Positions 51,081 through 61,343 of a stretch of 64,000 nt of DNA are shown in pieces. The position numbers and the translations under genes are program-made. The stretch is from Dietzia massiliensis (GTDB lineage Bacteria > Actinomycetota > Actinomycetes > Mycobacteriales > Mycobacteriaceae). The notes below the pieces were generated by a model. The model was not told the origin of the DNA, did no database searches, and saw only the letters and a program-made list of their open reading frames with translations. Positions within the stretch are counted from its first letter, which is position 1. Each line of letters opens with the position of its first letter. The DNA is taken from assembly GCF_018390595.1 (NCBI RefSeq), contig NZ_JAHBAV010000014.1, positions 1-64,000 of the forward strand. Reading direction: 5' to 3'.

Positions 51081-51851
51081 TCAGCAGTTGCGGTCGAACA
51101 CCAGCCGCAGTCCTTCGAGCGCCAGCTCGGGTTCGACGTCGGTGATGGTCCGCGACTCCTCCGCGACGACGTCCGCGCGCAGCCCGGTGAGCACGACCGA
51201 CGCGTCGGCCAGCTCGTCGACGTCGGTGCGCAGGCGGTCGACGAGGGCGTCGATCTGGCCGGCGAACCCGATCACGATCCCCGCCTGTAGAGCGGCGACG
51301 GTGTTCTTGCCCAGCGCTCCACGTGGCCGCACGACCTCGATCTTGCGCAGGAGGGCCGTGCGGTCGGCGAGGGCGTCGACGGAGATGTCGATACCCGGCG
51401 CGATCGCCCCGCCGAGCAGCTCGCCGCGCGCGGAGACCGCGTCCACGGTGGTCGCCGTGTCGACGTCGACGACGACGACGGGCCCGTCGAACAGGTAGTG
51501 GGCGGCCAGCGCGTTGACCACGCGGTCAGAGCCCACCTCCCGCGGGTTGTCGACCTTGAGCGGTACCCCGGTCTTCACCCCGGGCGCGACGACGACGGCC
51601 GGCAGCTGCGGCCAGTAGTCGGCGGCCATCCTCCGGAGTTCGCCCGTGACCGACGGGACCACGGACATCGCGGCGATGCCGGTGAGCTGCTGAGCGCATT
51701 CCCCCAGTAGTCCGCGGATCGTCAGGGCGAGCTCGTCGGACGTCACCGCCGGGGAGGTGCGCATGCTCCAGGTGCGCTCGAGCGGGCCGCCGCCGGGGTG
51801 GAAGACGCCGAGTCGGATGTGCGTGTTACCGACGTCGACGGTGAGCAGCAT
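51081..51851 (-). CDS. coaX: Type III pantothenate kinase
   Basis: A 256-residue CoaX that phosphorylates pantothenate, the first step of coenzyme A synthesis. The ASKHA phosphate-binding loop is LTVDVGNTHIRLGVF. PREVGSDRVVNALAAHYLF and LLGGAIAPGIDISVDAL are typical, as are GKNTVAALQAGIVIGFAG. The segment usually read as DFGTATT is DVDTATTVD here, an unusual change of Phe-Gly to Val-Asp. It closes the panC-panD-coaX operon, 17 bp after panD, placing pantothenate synthesis and use together. Confidence 0.9.
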   Translation of the reverse strand: MLLTVDVGNTHIRLGVFHPGGGPLERTWSMRTSPAVTSDELALTIRGLLGECAQQLTGIAAMSVVPSVTGELRRMAADYWPQLPAVVVAPGVKTGVPLKVDNPREVGSDRVVNALAAHYLFDGPVVVVDVDTATTVDAVSARGELLGGAIAPGIDISVDALADRTALLRKIEVVRPRGALGKNTVAALQAGIVIGFAGQIDALVDRLRTDVDELADASVVLTGLRADVVAEESRTITDVEPELALEGLRLVFDRNC

Positions 51852-51868
51852 GTCCGGTGCGGGCCGCG

Positions 51869-52294
51869 TCAGACGGCGGCCGGCTCGGGCACGCGCGGGT
51901 TCTTCAGGCCCGAACCCTCGGGGACGTCCGCCGGGTCGGTGCCCTCGGTGAGCATGCGGTTCTCGCCGTCGACGAACACGACGCGGGGCTTGTACGCGCG
52001 GGCCTCGGCGTCGTCCATCTGGGCGTAGGCGATGATGATGACCAGGTCGCCGGGGTGGACGAGATGCGCGGCGGCGCCGTTGATGCTGATGACCCCCGAG
52101 CCGCGCTCACCGGTGATGGCGTAGGTGGTCAGACGGCTGCCGTTGTCGATGTCGACGATGTCGATCTGCTGGCCCTCGAGCAGGTCGGCGGCGTCCATGA
52201 GGTCGGCGTCGATCGTGCAGGAGCCGACGTAGTGCAGGTCGGCCTGGGTGACGGTGGCGCGGTGGATCTTGGAGTGGAGCATGGTGCGCTGCAT
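51869..52294 (-). CDS. panD: Aspartate 1-decarboxylase
   Basis: A 141-residue pyruvoyl enzyme that makes beta-alanine from aspartate. Self-cleavage occurs at Gly24-Ser25 in [13 protein letters not shown] to form the pyruvoyl group. [28 protein letters not shown] and [20 protein letters not shown] follow the family throughout. The C-terminal tail is a few residues longer than in E. coli, as in mycobacteria. The panC stop and panD ATG touch without a gap, so translation is coupled. Confidence 0.94.
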   Translation of the reverse strand: MQRTMLHSKIHRATVTQADLHYVGSCTIDADLMDAADLLEGQQIDIVDIDNGSRLTTYAITGERGSGVISINGAAAHLVHPGDLVIIIAYAQMDDAEARAYKPRVVFVDGENRMLTEGTDPADVPEGSGLKNPRVPEPAAV

Positions 52295-53281
52295 CTACAG
52301 GCCTTCCTTCAGGTCTTCGGCCATCTCGGCCTGCTGGGCGGCGACGGTGGCCTCGGCGGCGGCGAGGAAGCCGGTGCCGATGGCCACGCCGACGTTGTCG
52401 ATGAGTCTGGTGGTCCCGATACGGGCCGCGACGAGGAGTCGGCCGGGGCCCTCCTCCGGCGGTTCGCCGAGGTCTGCTCCCCGCAGCTCGAGGTAGTCCA
52501 CGGAGACCTGGGGGCGTTCGCCCAGGACCGCGCGGGCGGCGTCGACGACGGCCTGCCGTCCGCCCTTCGCCGCGAACGTCCCAGCGACCAGGGCGGCGTT
52601 GAGAACGGTGGCGAGTTCCCGTTCGTCGTCGGAGAGGTAACGGTTGCGGGAGCTCATGGCCAGACCGTCGGACTCGCGGACGGTGGGTACTCCGACGATG
52701 CGGACGTCCATGTCGAGGTCCGCGACCATCTGGCGGATGAGCACGAGCTGCTGGTAGTCCTTCTCGCCGAAGAACGCCTGGTGCGGTCGGACGATGTTGA
52801 ACAGCTTGTTCACCACGGTGAGCATCCCGGCGAAGTGGCCGGGGCGGGCCGCGCCGTCGAGGATCTCACCCGTCGGTCCCGGCTGCAGTGTCGTCCGCGG
52901 ACCCTCGGGGTACATGGCGGCGGCGCTGGGCGCGAAGACCAGCTCGACGCCGGCATCGGCGAGGCGGGCGACGTCCTCGTCCAGCGTCCGCGGGTAGGCG
53001 TCGAGGTCCTCGCCGGGACCGAACTGCAGCGGGTTGACGAAGATCGATACGACCACGACCGAGCCGGGGGTCCGGCGGGCGGCCTCGACCAACGCGAGGT
53101 GACCCTCGTGGAGCGCCCCCATGGTGGGCACGAACGTGACCTGCCTGCCGACCTTGCGCAGGGACTCGGTGACGGTGCTCAGGGTGGCCGGGTCGTGGTG
53201 GACGGTCAGCTCACCGCGGTTGTAGCCGGTGGCGGGACGGCCGGGCACCGCGGTGCGCACCGGGTACGTCGTGGAGGTCAT
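52295..53281 (-). CDS. panC: Pantothenate synthetase
   Basis: A 328-residue ligase that joins pantoate and beta-alanine with ATP. The nucleotide site is [20 protein letters not shown] (HIGH-like HEGH). [40 protein letters not shown] and [16 protein letters not shown] are all family motifs. The C-terminus, with a 25-residue tail rich in Ala/Glu, is slightly long. The ATG at 53281 overlaps the upstream gene by ATGA, and panD follows with no gap. Confidence 0.95.
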   Translation of the reverse strand: MTSTTYPVRTAVPGRPATGYNRGELTVHHDPATLSTVTESLRKVGRQVTFVPTMGALHEGHLALVEAARRTPGSVVVVSIFVNPLQFGPGEDLDAYPRTLDEDVARLADAGVELVFAPSAAAMYPEGPRTTLQPGPTGEILDGAARPGHFAGMLTVVNKLFNIVRPHQAFFGEKDYQQLVLIRQMVADLDMDVRIVGVPTVRESDGLAMSSRNRYLSDDERELATVLNAALVAGTFAAKGGRQAVVDAARAVLGERPQVSVDYLELRGADLGEPPEEGPGRLLVAARIGTTRLIDNVGVAIGTGFLAAAEATVAAQQAEMAEDLKEGL

Positions 53282-54231
53282 CGAAGCTGCTCCGTGAGGT
53301 CGGGCGCCAACAGGTCGGTCACGTCGGGGCCGGCGCCCACGCGGTCGGCGGTGCGCAGGGCGAGCGCCCGGTACCCGGTGGCGATACCGCCGTCGACGTC
53401 TTCGAGGGCGTCGAGGTGGCGGGAGACGGTGACGGCGTCGCCGCGCATCACGGGCCCCGTCAGCGCGGAGTCGCCTGACGCCAGGACGTTGTCGAGGGCC
53501 GCCCGCAGCAGCGGCTCGAGCGTCCGGCGGGCGAGCGCCTCGGCGTCCGCACCGAGCATGCCGTCGGGATCACCCTCGACGGCCCCGCCGGGCAGGACGG
53601 AGAACGAGGCCGCGAGCGCCTCGGCCGCGTCGTTGACGAGAGTGACCAGGTGGTTCGCCCCGTGGGCGAGGGCCGCGTGGTACAGGGCGCGGTGGGATTC
53701 GGCGACCGTGACGGGCAGACCGCCGGTCTCCATGACCAGCATCTGGCCCACCACGAGGCCGACCTCGTCCGGCGCGGTCAGGGCCCACGAACAGCCTTCC
53801 ATGCGGTCGACGTCGGCCGATCCGCCGGTGAAGGTCATGGCCGGGTGGGCCGCCACGACCACGGCGCCGGCGTCGGCGGCCGGGCGCAGGACCTCCGCGC
53901 CGACCGCGCCCGCGACGTGGACGACGATGTGGCCGGGCCTGAACGCGTCCGCCTCGGCGAGTTCGGACACGACGCCCGGGAGTGCGGCGTCCGGCACGGC
54001 GAGAATGAGGAGTTCGCCGGCCGCCGCGACCGCAGCGGGGTCGGCGATGCGGGCTTCGGGGAGTCGGCGCGCGGCGAGGTCGCGCGACCGTTCGGAGCGG
54101 GCGACCAGCGCGGACACGACATGGCCACGGCGCTCGAGGGCGGCTCCGACGGCGGTACCCACCCGGCCGGCGGACACGAGGGCTATCGACAGGCGGGCAG
54201 GGGGTGTTCCGGTGACGCCGTGGTCGGACAT
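53278..54231 (-). CDS. DUF2520 Rossmann-fold protein (Rv3603c-like)
   Basis: A 317-residue protein with an NAD(P)-binding N-terminus ([20 protein letters not shown]) and a helical DUF2520 C-terminal domain ([39 protein letters not shown]). The plan resembles 6-phosphogluconate or ketopantoate-reductase-type dehydrogenases. Its place just upstream of panC and its overlap with it suggest a role in pantothenate synthesis, perhaps the ketopantoate reduction step, for which panE is not visible here. That function is inference. It corresponds to Rv3603c. Confidence 0.82.
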   Translation of the reverse strand: MSDHGVTGTPPARLSIALVSAGRVGTAVGAALERRGHVVSALVARSERSRDLAARRLPEARIADPAAVAAAGELLILAVPDAALPGVVSELAEADAFRPGHIVVHVAGAVGAEVLRPAADAGAVVVAAHPAMTFTGGSADVDRMEGCSWALTAPDEVGLVVGQMLVMETGGLPVTVAESHRALYHAALAHGANHLVTLVNDAAEALAASFSVLPGGAVEGDPDGMLGADAEALARRTLEPLLRAALDNVLASGDSALTGPVMRGDAVTVSRHLDALEDVDGGIATGYRALALRTADRVGAGPDVTDLLAPDLTEQLR

Positions 54232-54392
54232 CTCAGAGGTGCTCCAGTGCTCGATCCGTTCCAGGCCCGCTCACTGTTGGCGGGTCCCGGACATCTCGCA
54301 GGCGAGAGTAGTCCTGTGGACGGGCCGAATCAGTATCGAGTGGCGCACCTCACAGAACCGGAGGAGTCGCTCGCGCGTCAGTCCTCCGCACG

Positions 54393-55679
54393 TCAGTCTT
54401 CCGCGCGGCGGCGGCGACGGCTCGGCTTGGGCGCGTCGCCCTCCCCCAGGCGTGCCATGAGCTCGGCCACGGACAGGCCGCGGCCCTCGCCGTGGCGGCT
54501 CGCCGGCGCCGACTCGGACGCGGTCTCGGCCTCCGACCCCGGCGCGGGCTCCGACGAACGCCGCGCCCCGGACGTCGACTCGCTCTTCGGCGCGGACTCG
54601 CGCTTCGGCTCGGTCTGCGACGCAGGCGTCGATCCGGTCGGCGACGCGGGCTTCGACTCGGTCTCCGGCGCCGCCGCCGGGCCGTTCGAGCTCGGGACAC
54701 GGGGCGGCTGCCCGGACGCGGAGCTCGCGGTTGCGGAACCGGAGGTCGACGAGCCGGTGGGGGCGGAGCCGGAGGTCGACGAACCGGTGGGCGCAGCGGA
54801 GCCGGCGGGGCGCGCCCGGCCGGCGTCAGGCGCACGGCGCGGTTCCTGCGTGCCGGCCACGGGCCGCACGGCGGGGCGACGCGGCTCCCCGGCCGGTGCG
54901 CCCGCTGCGGCCCCACGACCGGTGACCGGGGAGAGCCGCTCGGTGCGCTCTGTGCTCGGGGTGGCATCCGGCGCGACCCCGGCCACCGACGGTTCGGTCG
55001 GCGTCGAGGGACGTCCCGACGGCGTCGACCGCGAGAACGGAGCGGACTGCCCGGGCCGGTCGGAGGCCGTCTTCTCCGTGGACGATTCCGTGTCAGTGGA
55101 GGTCCTCGCCCCGACGCGCGGCGGAGTCATCCCGGGGGTACGACGGCGGGGCGACACGCGCTCCGACGGGACGGACGGCAGAGACGAACCCGCGCCGAGC
55201 TGACCGGCCGGGCCGGGGCCGCCCACGGCGAAGCGGTCCTCGGGCAGGCTGACCCCCAGCGTCGACAACTGCTCGCGCAACGCGGCGATCTCCTGACGCA
55301 GCGCGAGCACCGAGTCCTCGGTCTCGGCGCGGACGCTTTCGCGCAGCTCCTTCTCCACGACCAGTTCGTGCTCGCGGCGCGCCGAGATCTCGCGCTCGAG
55401 CTGCAGCTCGTAAACGGTGTGCAGGTCCCGGACCCGGGCGGCCTCGGCTGCGGCCTGCCTGCGGTAGCGCGCCACGAGGAAGGCCCCGATGAACGCCGCC
55501 CACAGGGCGGACAGCGTCCCGATCCGCATCCACACCGGGTTGTCCGAGAAGACCATGACGACGGTGGCGATGAGCGCCAGGACCAGCAGCACTCCTAGAG
55601 CGATGCTCGCCAGTCCGCGATCGTCGCCGCGCGCGGGGCGAGCTGACCGGGGCTTGTCCATCGCGCCGTCGGAACTCAT
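54393..55679 (-). CDS. DUF6779-type membrane protein with disordered tail (Rv3604c-like)
   Basis: A 428-residue protein. Two transmembrane helices lie at about residues 25-70 (LASIALGVLLVLALIATVVM, TLSALWAAFIGAFLVARYRR). A coiled-coil-like charged region follows (RREHELVVEKELRESVRAET, LALRQEIAALREQLSTLGVS). The remaining 260 residues are Ser/Thr/Pro/Ala-rich, with a 10-residue unit APTGSSTSGS in tandem, and end in a conserved-looking ELMARLGEGDAPKPSRRRRR. Start ATG 55679 is supported by TATCAT 7 nt upstream and no ribosome-binding site. It corresponds to Rv3604c and probably belongs to cell-envelope or growth functions; this is inference. Confidence 0.75.
   Translation of the reverse strand: MSSDGAMDKPRSARPARGDDRGLASIALGVLLVLALIATVVMVFSDNPVWMRIGTLSALWAAFIGAFLVARYRRQAAAEAARVRDLHTVYELQLEREISARREHELVVEKELRESVRAETEDSVLALRQEIAALREQLSTLGVSLPEDRFAVGGPGPAGQLGAGSSLPSVPSERVSPRRRTPGMTPPRVGARTSTDTESSTEKTASDRPGQSAPFSRSTPSGRPSTPTEPSVAGVAPDATPSTERTERLSPVTGRGAAAGAPAGEPRRPAVRPVAGTQEPRRAPDAGRARPAGSAAPTGSSTSGSAPTGSSTSGSATASSASGQPPRVPSSNGPAAAPETESKPASPTGSTPASQTEPKRESAPKSESTSGARRSSEPAPGSEAETASESAPASRHGEGRGLSVAELMARLGEGDAPKPSRRRRRAED
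54733..54792. repeat. 30-bp in-frame tandem repeat
   Basis: Two 30-bp units (54733-54762, 54763-54792), differing at three positions, encode a repeated 10-residue APTGSSTSGS-type unit in the disordered tail of the Rv3604c-like protein. Confidence 0.85.
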
Positions 55680-55686
55680 GCCCCGC

Positions 55687-55692
55687 ATGATA
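55687..55692 (-). promoter_or_regulatory. -10-like hexamer for the DUF6779 gene
   Basis: On the minus strand TATCAT ends 7 nt before the ATG at 55679; no Shine-Dalgarno motif. Confidence 0.45.
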
Positions 55693-55801
55693 CTCAGAGA
55701 ATCACGGGTCACACAGGTAACCAGCGCGTGTCCGCTCCAACGGGGTCGACGAGAGTCGGGTCTCCACGCGGGATCTCACCCGCCGGTCCCGCGAGGCGGG
55801 C

Positions 55802-56278
55802 TCAGGCGGGTTCGGCCAGCCCGCCGTTCTCGTCGTCGTCGGGAGGGGTCTCACACGCCGACTCCAGGAACAGGCCGGCCCCCACCAGGACCGCCCCGGA
55901 CACCAGGACGGCGAGAGACGCGGGGAGTTCCGCCGCCGCGGCCGCCAGCTCGCCCAGGCGCGGGAGGAAGAACAGGGCCAGTCCCGCCCCGAACCCACCG
56001 GTGGCCGCCCCGAGCACCGCCGAGGCCTGCCCCAGCGCCGCGCACCGGGCGATCGTGAGCGGGTGCATCTGACTACGGTCCTGCCCGACGCCGCCGTCCG
56101 AGATCGCCGCGCGGATGCGGAGGGCCAACAGGACGTCGACAGCCGCGACGACCAGCAGCGTCACCCAGCCGAAGCCGATCGGCGGCATGGATCCCAGGAA
56201 CGCGTCGACGAGGACGTAGGCGGCCACCGCCGCGACGAGCGCCACCAACGCGAGCGTCGATCTGGACACCCGCGTCAT
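55802..56278 (-). CDS. DUF3180 membrane protein (Rv3605c-like)
   Basis: A 158-residue membrane protein with four helices (STLALVALVAAVAAYVLVDA, FGWVTLLVVAAVDVLLALRI, and two in the region GGFGAGLALFFLPRL to SLAVLVSGAVLVGAGLFL). HPLTIARCAALGQASAVLGA is the DUF3180 motif. Its function is unknown, but it is always found next to folK in this order. The ATG at 56278 overlaps the folK stop by ATGA, so it is the last member of the folate gene set. Confidence 0.85.
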   Translation of the reverse strand: MTRVSRSTLALVALVAAVAAYVLVDAFLGSMPPIGFGWVTLLVVAAVDVLLALRIRAAISDGGVGQDRSQMHPLTIARCAALGQASAVLGAATGGFGAGLALFFLPRLGELAAAAAELPASLAVLVSGAVLVGAGLFLESACETPPDDDENGGLAEPA

Positions 56279-56805
56279 GACGGCGCCACCCGGCCCCGAG
56301 GGGCGAGGGTCCCGGGAAGCCGCCGTACCGCGGAGACATCCGCCGGGTCGAGCGCCGCGAGGTGGTCGGTGACGGGAACGTCGGCCAGGCGGGCCTCGGG
56401 ATCGATCTCCAGCCACGGTACGAGCACGAAGGCGCGCTCGGCCGCGCGCGCGTGGGGAAGGGTGAGGATCGGATCGTCGGAGACCACGGTCTCGCCGTCG
56501 ACGTCGGCGGTCACCACGTCCACGTCCAGGGTCCTCGGCCCCCACCGCACCTCGCGGGTGCGACCGGCCGCGCGCTCGCGGGCGAAGCCCCACTCGAGAA
56601 CGTCGGCCGGAGTGCCGGGATGCTCCACGACGAGAGCGGCGTTGAGGAAGTCGTCCTGCTCGACGCCGCCCCACGGCGGGGTGGCGTAGACCGACGACGC
56701 CGCGCGGAGGATCCCGTCGGCGGCCGCGGCGTCCACGACACCCCGCAGGAGCCCGAGGGCGTCGCCCCGGTTCCCGCCGATCGACAGCACCGCCCGGCAG
56801 CTCAC
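56275..56805 (-). CDS. folK: HPPK, 6-hydroxymethyl-dihydropterin pyrophosphokinase
   Basis: A 176-residue kinase of folate synthesis that transfers pyrophosphate to hydroxymethyl-dihydropterin. [39 protein letters not shown] and the catalytic [18 protein letters not shown] with [18 protein letters not shown] are all family marks. GTG at 56805 overlaps the folB stop by GTGA. Works after FolB and before FolP. Confidence 0.94.
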   Translation of the reverse strand: MSCRAVLSIGGNRGDALGLLRGVVDAAAADGILRAASSVYATPPWGGVEQDDFLNAALVVEHPGTPADVLEWGFARERAAGRTREVRWGPRTLDVDVVTADVDGETVVSDDPILTLPHARAAERAFVLVPWLEIDPEARLADVPVTDHLAALDPADVSAVRRLPGTLAPRGRVAPS

Positions 56806-57197
56806 CGCTCGCCCCGCTCGTGGTGGCTCCCGCCGCCGCGGGAGCGCCGTGCCACGACGGCGACGTCGGCGAACTCGGCCGGGATGGGGGCCTGCGGCTT
56901 GTGCAGCGTCACCTCCACCGCGTGGGCGTCGGGGGCCATCTCCATGACGCCGTCGGCGATCCGCGAGGCCACCGTCTCGATGAGGTCGCAGGACGGCCCG
57001 GCGACGACATCACGTGCGAACAGCGCGAGTGCGCCGTAGTCGACCGTGTCGGCCAGGTCGTCGGAGGCGACCGCGGCGGTGAAGTCGGTCCACAGGACCA
57101 GATCCACGAGGAAGTCCTGGCCGTCCCGCTTCTCGCGGTCGAAGACCCCGTGCGTGCCCCGCACCCGCAGCCCGCGGAGTTCGATGCGGTCGGTCAT
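56802..57197 (-). CDS. folB: Dihydroneopterin aldolase
   Basis: A 131-residue aldolase that splits dihydroneopterin to hydroxymethyl-dihydropterin and glycolaldehyde. [40 protein letters not shown] and [20 protein letters not shown] with the catalytic lysine are typical. The ATG at 57197 shares a base with the folP stop (TGATG). The extra 15 C-terminal residues are basic/Gly-rich. Confidence 0.94.
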   Translation of the reverse strand: MTDRIELRGLRVRGTHGVFDREKRDGQDFLVDLVLWTDFTAAVASDDLADTVDYGALALFARDVVAGPSCDLIETVASRIADGVMEMAPDAHAVEVTLHKPQAPIPAEFADVAVVARRSRGGGSHHERGER

Positions 57198-58060
57198 CAG
57201 TGAGCCCCCGCGCGTCCGGCCGCCCACGCGGCGGCGACCCGCACCGCGTCCGCGCTGGGGGCGACGTCGTGGACGCGCACCGCCCATGCACCGGCGGCGG
57301 CCGAGAGCGCGGTGATCGCCGCCGTCGCCGGGTCCCGGCCGGTCACCGCGCGGGGCCGCCCGTCGGGCTCCGACAGGAGAGAGCCGAGGAAGCGTTTGCG
57401 GGAGGCGGCCACGAGGACCGGGAACCCGAGATCGACGAGCCGGTCGAGCCCGTGCAGCAGAGCCCAGTTGTCCTCCGCGTTCTTGGCGAAGCCCAGCCCG
57501 GGGTCGAGGACGACGTCCGCGGCGTCGATCCCCGCCGCGAGGGCGGCGTCGGCCCGGCGGGCCAGGTGGTCGCGCACCGCGCCGACGACGTCATCGCCGT
57601 AGTCGGCGCGGCCACCGGCACCGGCCCGGTACTCGTCCGGGGAGACCCAGTGCATGAGGATGATCGATCTCCGGTTCTCGGCGACCACCCGGAGCATGTC
57701 AGGATCGGCGAGCCCGCCGGAGACGTCGTTGATGATCGCCGCGCCCTCCTCCATCGCGCGGGCGGCGACCCGGGAACGCATGGTGTCCACCGAGACCGGC
57801 GCGAACCCGGAGACCTCGCGGACGAGCGGCACGACGCGCTGTTCCTCGTCGGACTCCTCGACCCGCAGCGCGCCGGGCCGGGTGGACTCGCCGCCGATGT
57901 CGACGAGGTCCGCGCCCTCGGAGACCATCCGCCGGGCGTGCGAGACCGCGTCGTCGAACGCGAGATGCCGCCCACCGTCGGAGAAGGAGTCCGCCGTGAC
58001 GTTGAGGACCCCCATCACCGCGCAGTGCGCCGGGCGGGGCAGCCGACCTGGCGTGCTCAC
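57197..58060 (-). CDS. folP: Dihydropteroate synthase
   Basis: A 287-residue TIM-barrel enzyme that couples hydroxymethyl-dihydropterin pyrophosphate with p-aminobenzoate; it is the target of sulfonamides. [73 protein letters not shown] and [20 protein letters not shown] are the pterin and phosphate site motifs in order. GTG at 58060 overlaps the folE stop by GTGA. It corresponds to FolP1 (Rv3608c). Confidence 0.95.
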   Translation of the reverse strand: MSTPGRLPRPAHCAVMGVLNVTADSFSDGGRHLAFDDAVSHARRMVSEGADLVDIGGESTRPGALRVEESDEEQRVVPLVREVSGFAPVSVDTMRSRVAARAMEEGAAIINDVSGGLADPDMLRVVAENRRSIILMHWVSPDEYRAGAGGRADYGDDVVGAVRDHLARRADAALAAGIDAADVVLDPGLGFAKNAEDNWALLHGLDRLVDLGFPVLVAASRKRFLGSLLSEPDGRPRAVTGRDPATAAITALSAAAGAWAVRVHDVAPSADAVRVAAAWAAGRAGAH

Positions 58061-58680
58061 GTTCCGCGCAGGAGGCCGAGCGCCTCCGCCCTCGTGGAGG
58101 CGTTGGACCGCATGATCCCGCGGACGGCCGACGTCGTGGTGACCGCGCCCGCCTTGCGGATCCCGCGCATGGACATGCACAGGTGCTCGCACTCGATCAC
58201 CACGAGCACGCCGGAGGGGTCGAGCTTGTCGACCAACGCGTCGGCGACCTGGCTGGTGAGGCGCTCCTGCACCTGGGGTCGCTTTGCGTAGAGGTCTACG
58301 AGGCGGGCGAGCTTGCTCAGGCCCGTCACCGCGCCCGACTGCCCGGGGATGTAGCCGATGTGGGCGACCCCGTGGAACGGGACGAGATGGTGCTCGCACG
58401 TCGAGTAGATGGGGATGTCACGTACCAGCACGAGCTCGCGGTGGTCCTCGTCGAAGGTGCGGGACAGCACCTCGGAGGGGTCCGTGTACAGGCCGGCGAA
58501 CACCTCGCGGTAGGCCCTCGCGACCCGGGCGGGCGTGTCCTGCAGGCCCTCGCGGTCCGGGTCCTCACCGACGGCGATCAGCAGCTCACGGACAGCGGCC
58601 TCCGCACGGGCGGCGTCGAAGACCTCCCCCGTGGGCATCGAGCGCGCGTCGGCGGGGGGTAGGTGGTCAGGGGTCGTCAT
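58057..58680 (-). CDS. folE: GTP cyclohydrolase I
   Basis: A 207-residue enzyme that converts GTP to dihydroneopterin triphosphate, starting folate synthesis. [20 protein letters not shown] carries the zinc Cys and catalytic His pair; the second zinc Cys is in [33 protein letters not shown] and the C-terminal [16 protein letters not shown] are typical. The ATG at 58680 is preferred; a TTG directly before it is possible. First of the folE-folP-folB-folK-DUF3180 run, and 33 bp after ftsH on the same strand. Confidence 0.95.
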   Translation of the reverse strand: MTTPDHLPPADARSMPTGEVFDAARAEAAVRELLIAVGEDPDREGLQDTPARVARAYREVFAGLYTDPSEVLSRTFDEDHRELVLVRDIPIYSTCEHHLVPFHGVAHIGYIPGQSGAVTGLSKLARLVDLYAKRPQVQERLTSQVADALVDKLDPSGVLVVIECEHLCMSMRGIRKAGAVTTTSAVRGIMRSNASTRAEALGLLRGT

Positions 58681-58713
58681 CAATCCTCTTCTCGCACCAA
58701 GCGGCCGTGGCGG

Positions 58714-61191
58714 TCAGTCCTCACGTTCCCACGGCGGTTGCCAGTCGGGGTCCTTGTCCTCGCGGCGGTGTGAACCACCGCCGGGGACGTCGGGGCCGGT
58801 GCCGCGGGGGGCGTCGTCCGTCTCGCCGTCCCCCGCCCGGGACCAGGCGCGGTTAGACGGCTCGGCGGGGCGCTCGCGACGGTCGCCGCCCTCGGGGCCG
58901 CCCCATCCGTCGGTGGGTCGACCCGTCACCGGCGCGGCGGGCAGACGCGTGGTCTCCGCCCCACTCGGCCCGTGGTCACCGTTGTGGGCGGGCTGGCGCG
59001 GCGGCCAGCCCGGCGCCGACCAGCCCGGGGGCGGCGGCGTCCCGTAGGCGGGGATGCCGGACGACCCCTGACCGCGGTCGGTGGACCCCCCCGGGCCGAG
59101 GGGCACACCGGCGGAGGCGCCGACGCCGGTGCGCTCGTCGCCCGGCCGTTCGTGGGTCCGGGGGTCGCCGTCCGAAGCGCGGTCACCCGCATCGCGACCG
59201 GTCGGCAGGACCGGCATCGCGAACGGGTCGGTCACCGGCGGGGGCCACGGCTCGCCGCGCTCCTTCGCCAACTCGCCCGGGGTCTTGATGGGCGGCCGCG
59301 TCGACGGGATGCGGCCACCGAAGTCGTCGAACTCGGTGATCCGCGGGCGCTTGACCACGCCGGCGAAGAGCCTCTCGAGATCGTCCTGGCGCAGGGTCTC
59401 CTTCTCGAGCAACTCGCCCGCGACCGCGTCGAGGATGTCGCGGTTGGTCTCCAGCACCTGCCACGCCTCGGTGTGGGCGGCGTCGATGATCCGGCGGACC
59501 TCGTCGTCGATGATCTTGGCGACCTCGGGCGAGTACTCCCCCGCCGCGGAGCCGCCGCGACCGAGGAACGGGTCCCCGCCCTCGCCGCCGTACTTCACGG
59601 CGCCGAGCTTGGCGCTCATGCCGTACTCGGCGACCATCGTGCGGGCGATGCGGGTGGCCTGCTCGATGTCCGAACTGGCCCCCGACGTGGGCTCGCCGAA
59701 GATGTACTCCTCGGCGGCGCGACCGCCCATCGCCATGACGATCCTCGCGATCATGTCGGCGCGCGTCATCAACGACTTGTCGTCCTCGGGGACCACGAGG
59801 GCGTGGCCGCCGGTGCGGCCGCGGGCGAGAATGGTGACCTTGTGGACGGGCTCGAGGTCCTCCATCGCCCACGCGGCCAGGGCGTGTCCCGACTCGTGGT
59901 AGGCGGTGACCTTCTTCTCGTGCTCACTGATCACCCGGTGCTTGCGACGCGGGCCGCCCACCACACGATCCGTGGCCTCTTCGAGGATCTCGATGTCGAT
60001 CTCGTCGCGACCCAGTCGCGCCGCCAGCAGCGCTCCCTCGTTGAGCACGTTGGCCAGATCCGCACCCGACATGCCGATCGTGCGGCGGGCCAGCGAGGTC
60101 ATGTCGACGTCCGCCGCCAGCGGCTTGCCGACCGAGTGGACGGCGAGGATCGCCTCACGGCCCTTGAGGTCCGGATTGGTCACCGGGACCTGACGGTCGA
60201 ACCGGCCCGGGCGCAGCAGCGCCGGGTCCAGGACGTCCGGCCGGTTGGTGGCGGCGATGAGGATGACGGTCGAACGGTCGTCGAACCCGTCCATCTCCAC
60301 GAGGAGCTGGTTGAGGGTCTGCTCGCGCTCGTCGTGGCCTCCGCCGGTGCCCGACCCGCGGTGCCGGCCCACGGCGTCGATCTCGTCGACGAACACGATG
60401 CAGGGCGCGTTCTGCTTGGCCTTCTCGAACAGGTCACGCACACGCGAGGCGCCGACACCGACGAACATCTCGACGAAGTCCGAACCGGAGATGGAGTAGA
60501 ACGGCACCCCGGCCTCGCCCGCGACGGCGCGCGCGAGCAGGGTCTTACCGGTGCCGGGCGGGCCGTACAGCAGGACACCGCGCGGGATCTTGGCGCCGAG
60601 GCGCTCGTATCGCGCCGGGTTCTGCAGGAAGTCCTTGATCTCGTTGAGTTCCTCGACCGCCTCGTCCTCGCCCGCGACGTCCGCGAACGTGGTCTGGGGC
60701 ATGTCCTTGGTGAACTCGACGGCGCGCGACTTGCCCACCCCGAACAGTCCACCCTTGCCGCCCTGCATCCGCGACATGAAGAAGAACAGCAGCCCGAACA
60801 GGATGAGCATGGGCAGCAGGAACGACAGCATCTGCGACAGGAAGCCCTGCTGGGTGACCGCGGTGTCGTACTTCTCCGGCTCCGCGGCGGCCACCCGGTC
60901 GAAGATCTGATCCGCGGCCCGCTCCGGGTACTTGGCGAGGAGCTGATCGGTCTCCTCCGCACCCTCCTCGGGCGTAATCGGGTTCTCGAGCGTGAGCCGC
61001 AGCTGCTGCTCCCGGTCCTCGATCAGCGCTTCCCTGACGTTGCCCGCGTCGACCTGGGCCAACGCCACCGAGGTGTCGACCTCGGCGAAGCCGCGGTCGT
61101 CGTTCGCGAAGAACGAGAACCCGACGATCGCCAGGATGATCACGCCCGCGATCGCGACGTTGCGGAAGACGGTGTTGCTCTTGCGTTCCAT
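58714..61191 (-). CDS. ftsH: FtsH, membrane AAA+ zinc protease
   Basis: An 825-residue membrane protease that degrades misfolded and regulatory membrane proteins. Two transmembrane helices (about 10-28 and 121-139) flank an external domain of about 90 residues. Walker A is [14 protein letters not shown] (210-217), Walker [10 protein letters not shown], and SRH follows in [20 protein letters not shown]. The zinc site is [14 protein letters not shown]. The C-terminal 190 residues are Pro/Gly/Arg-rich and disordered, longer than in most FtsH proteins. GAGGACCGA precedes the ATG at 61191. It corresponds to Rv3610c. Confidence 0.95.
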   Translation of the reverse strand: MERKSNTVFRNVAIAGVIILAIVGFSFFANDDRGFAEVDTSVALAQVDAGNVREALIEDREQQLRLTLENPITPEEGAEETDQLLAKYPERAADQIFDRVAAAEPEKYDTAVTQQGFLSQMLSFLLPMLILFGLLFFFMSRMQGGKGGLFGVGKSRAVEFTKDMPQTTFADVAGEDEAVEELNEIKDFLQNPARYERLGAKIPRGVLLYGPPGTGKTLLARAVAGEAGVPFYSISGSDFVEMFVGVGASRVRDLFEKAKQNAPCIVFVDEIDAVGRHRGSGTGGGHDEREQTLNQLLVEMDGFDDRSTVILIAATNRPDVLDPALLRPGRFDRQVPVTNPDLKGREAILAVHSVGKPLAADVDMTSLARRTIGMSGADLANVLNEGALLAARLGRDEIDIEILEEATDRVVGGPRRKHRVISEHEKKVTAYHESGHALAAWAMEDLEPVHKVTILARGRTGGHALVVPEDDKSLMTRADMIARIVMAMGGRAAEEYIFGEPTSGASSDIEQATRIARTMVAEYGMSAKLGAVKYGGEGGDPFLGRGGSAAGEYSPEVAKIIDDEVRRIIDAAHTEAWQVLETNRDILDAVAGELLEKETLRQDDLERLFAGVVKRPRITEFDDFGGRIPSTRPPIKTPGELAKERGEPWPPPVTDPFAMPVLPTGRDAGDRASDGDPRTHERPGDERTGVGASAGVPLGPGGSTDRGQGSSGIPAYGTPPPPGWSAPGWPPRQPAHNGDHGPSGAETTRLPAAPVTGRPTDGWGGPEGGDRRERPAEPSNRAWSRAGDGETDDAPRGTGPDVPGGGSHRREDKDPDWQPPWERED

Positions 61192-61330
61192 TCGGTCCTC
61201 GTGTGGAAGGACGGCCCAGCCGGTCGGAGGGCCCGGTCGTGCGCCCGACGTCGTCGGTATCGCCCCAGGCTACCCGCCGGCACCGACACCCCACCCCGAT
61301 GATCGCCACGGGCGCACACCCCCGCCGTCG

Positions 61331-61336
61331 TACGAT
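61331..61336 (+). promoter_or_regulatory. -10-like hexamer for the second amidase
   Basis: TACGAT ends 7 nt before the GTG at 61344 and no Shine-Dalgarno motif is seen; a leaderless transcript is likely. Confidence 0.5.
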
Positions 61337-61343
61337 CGGGGCC

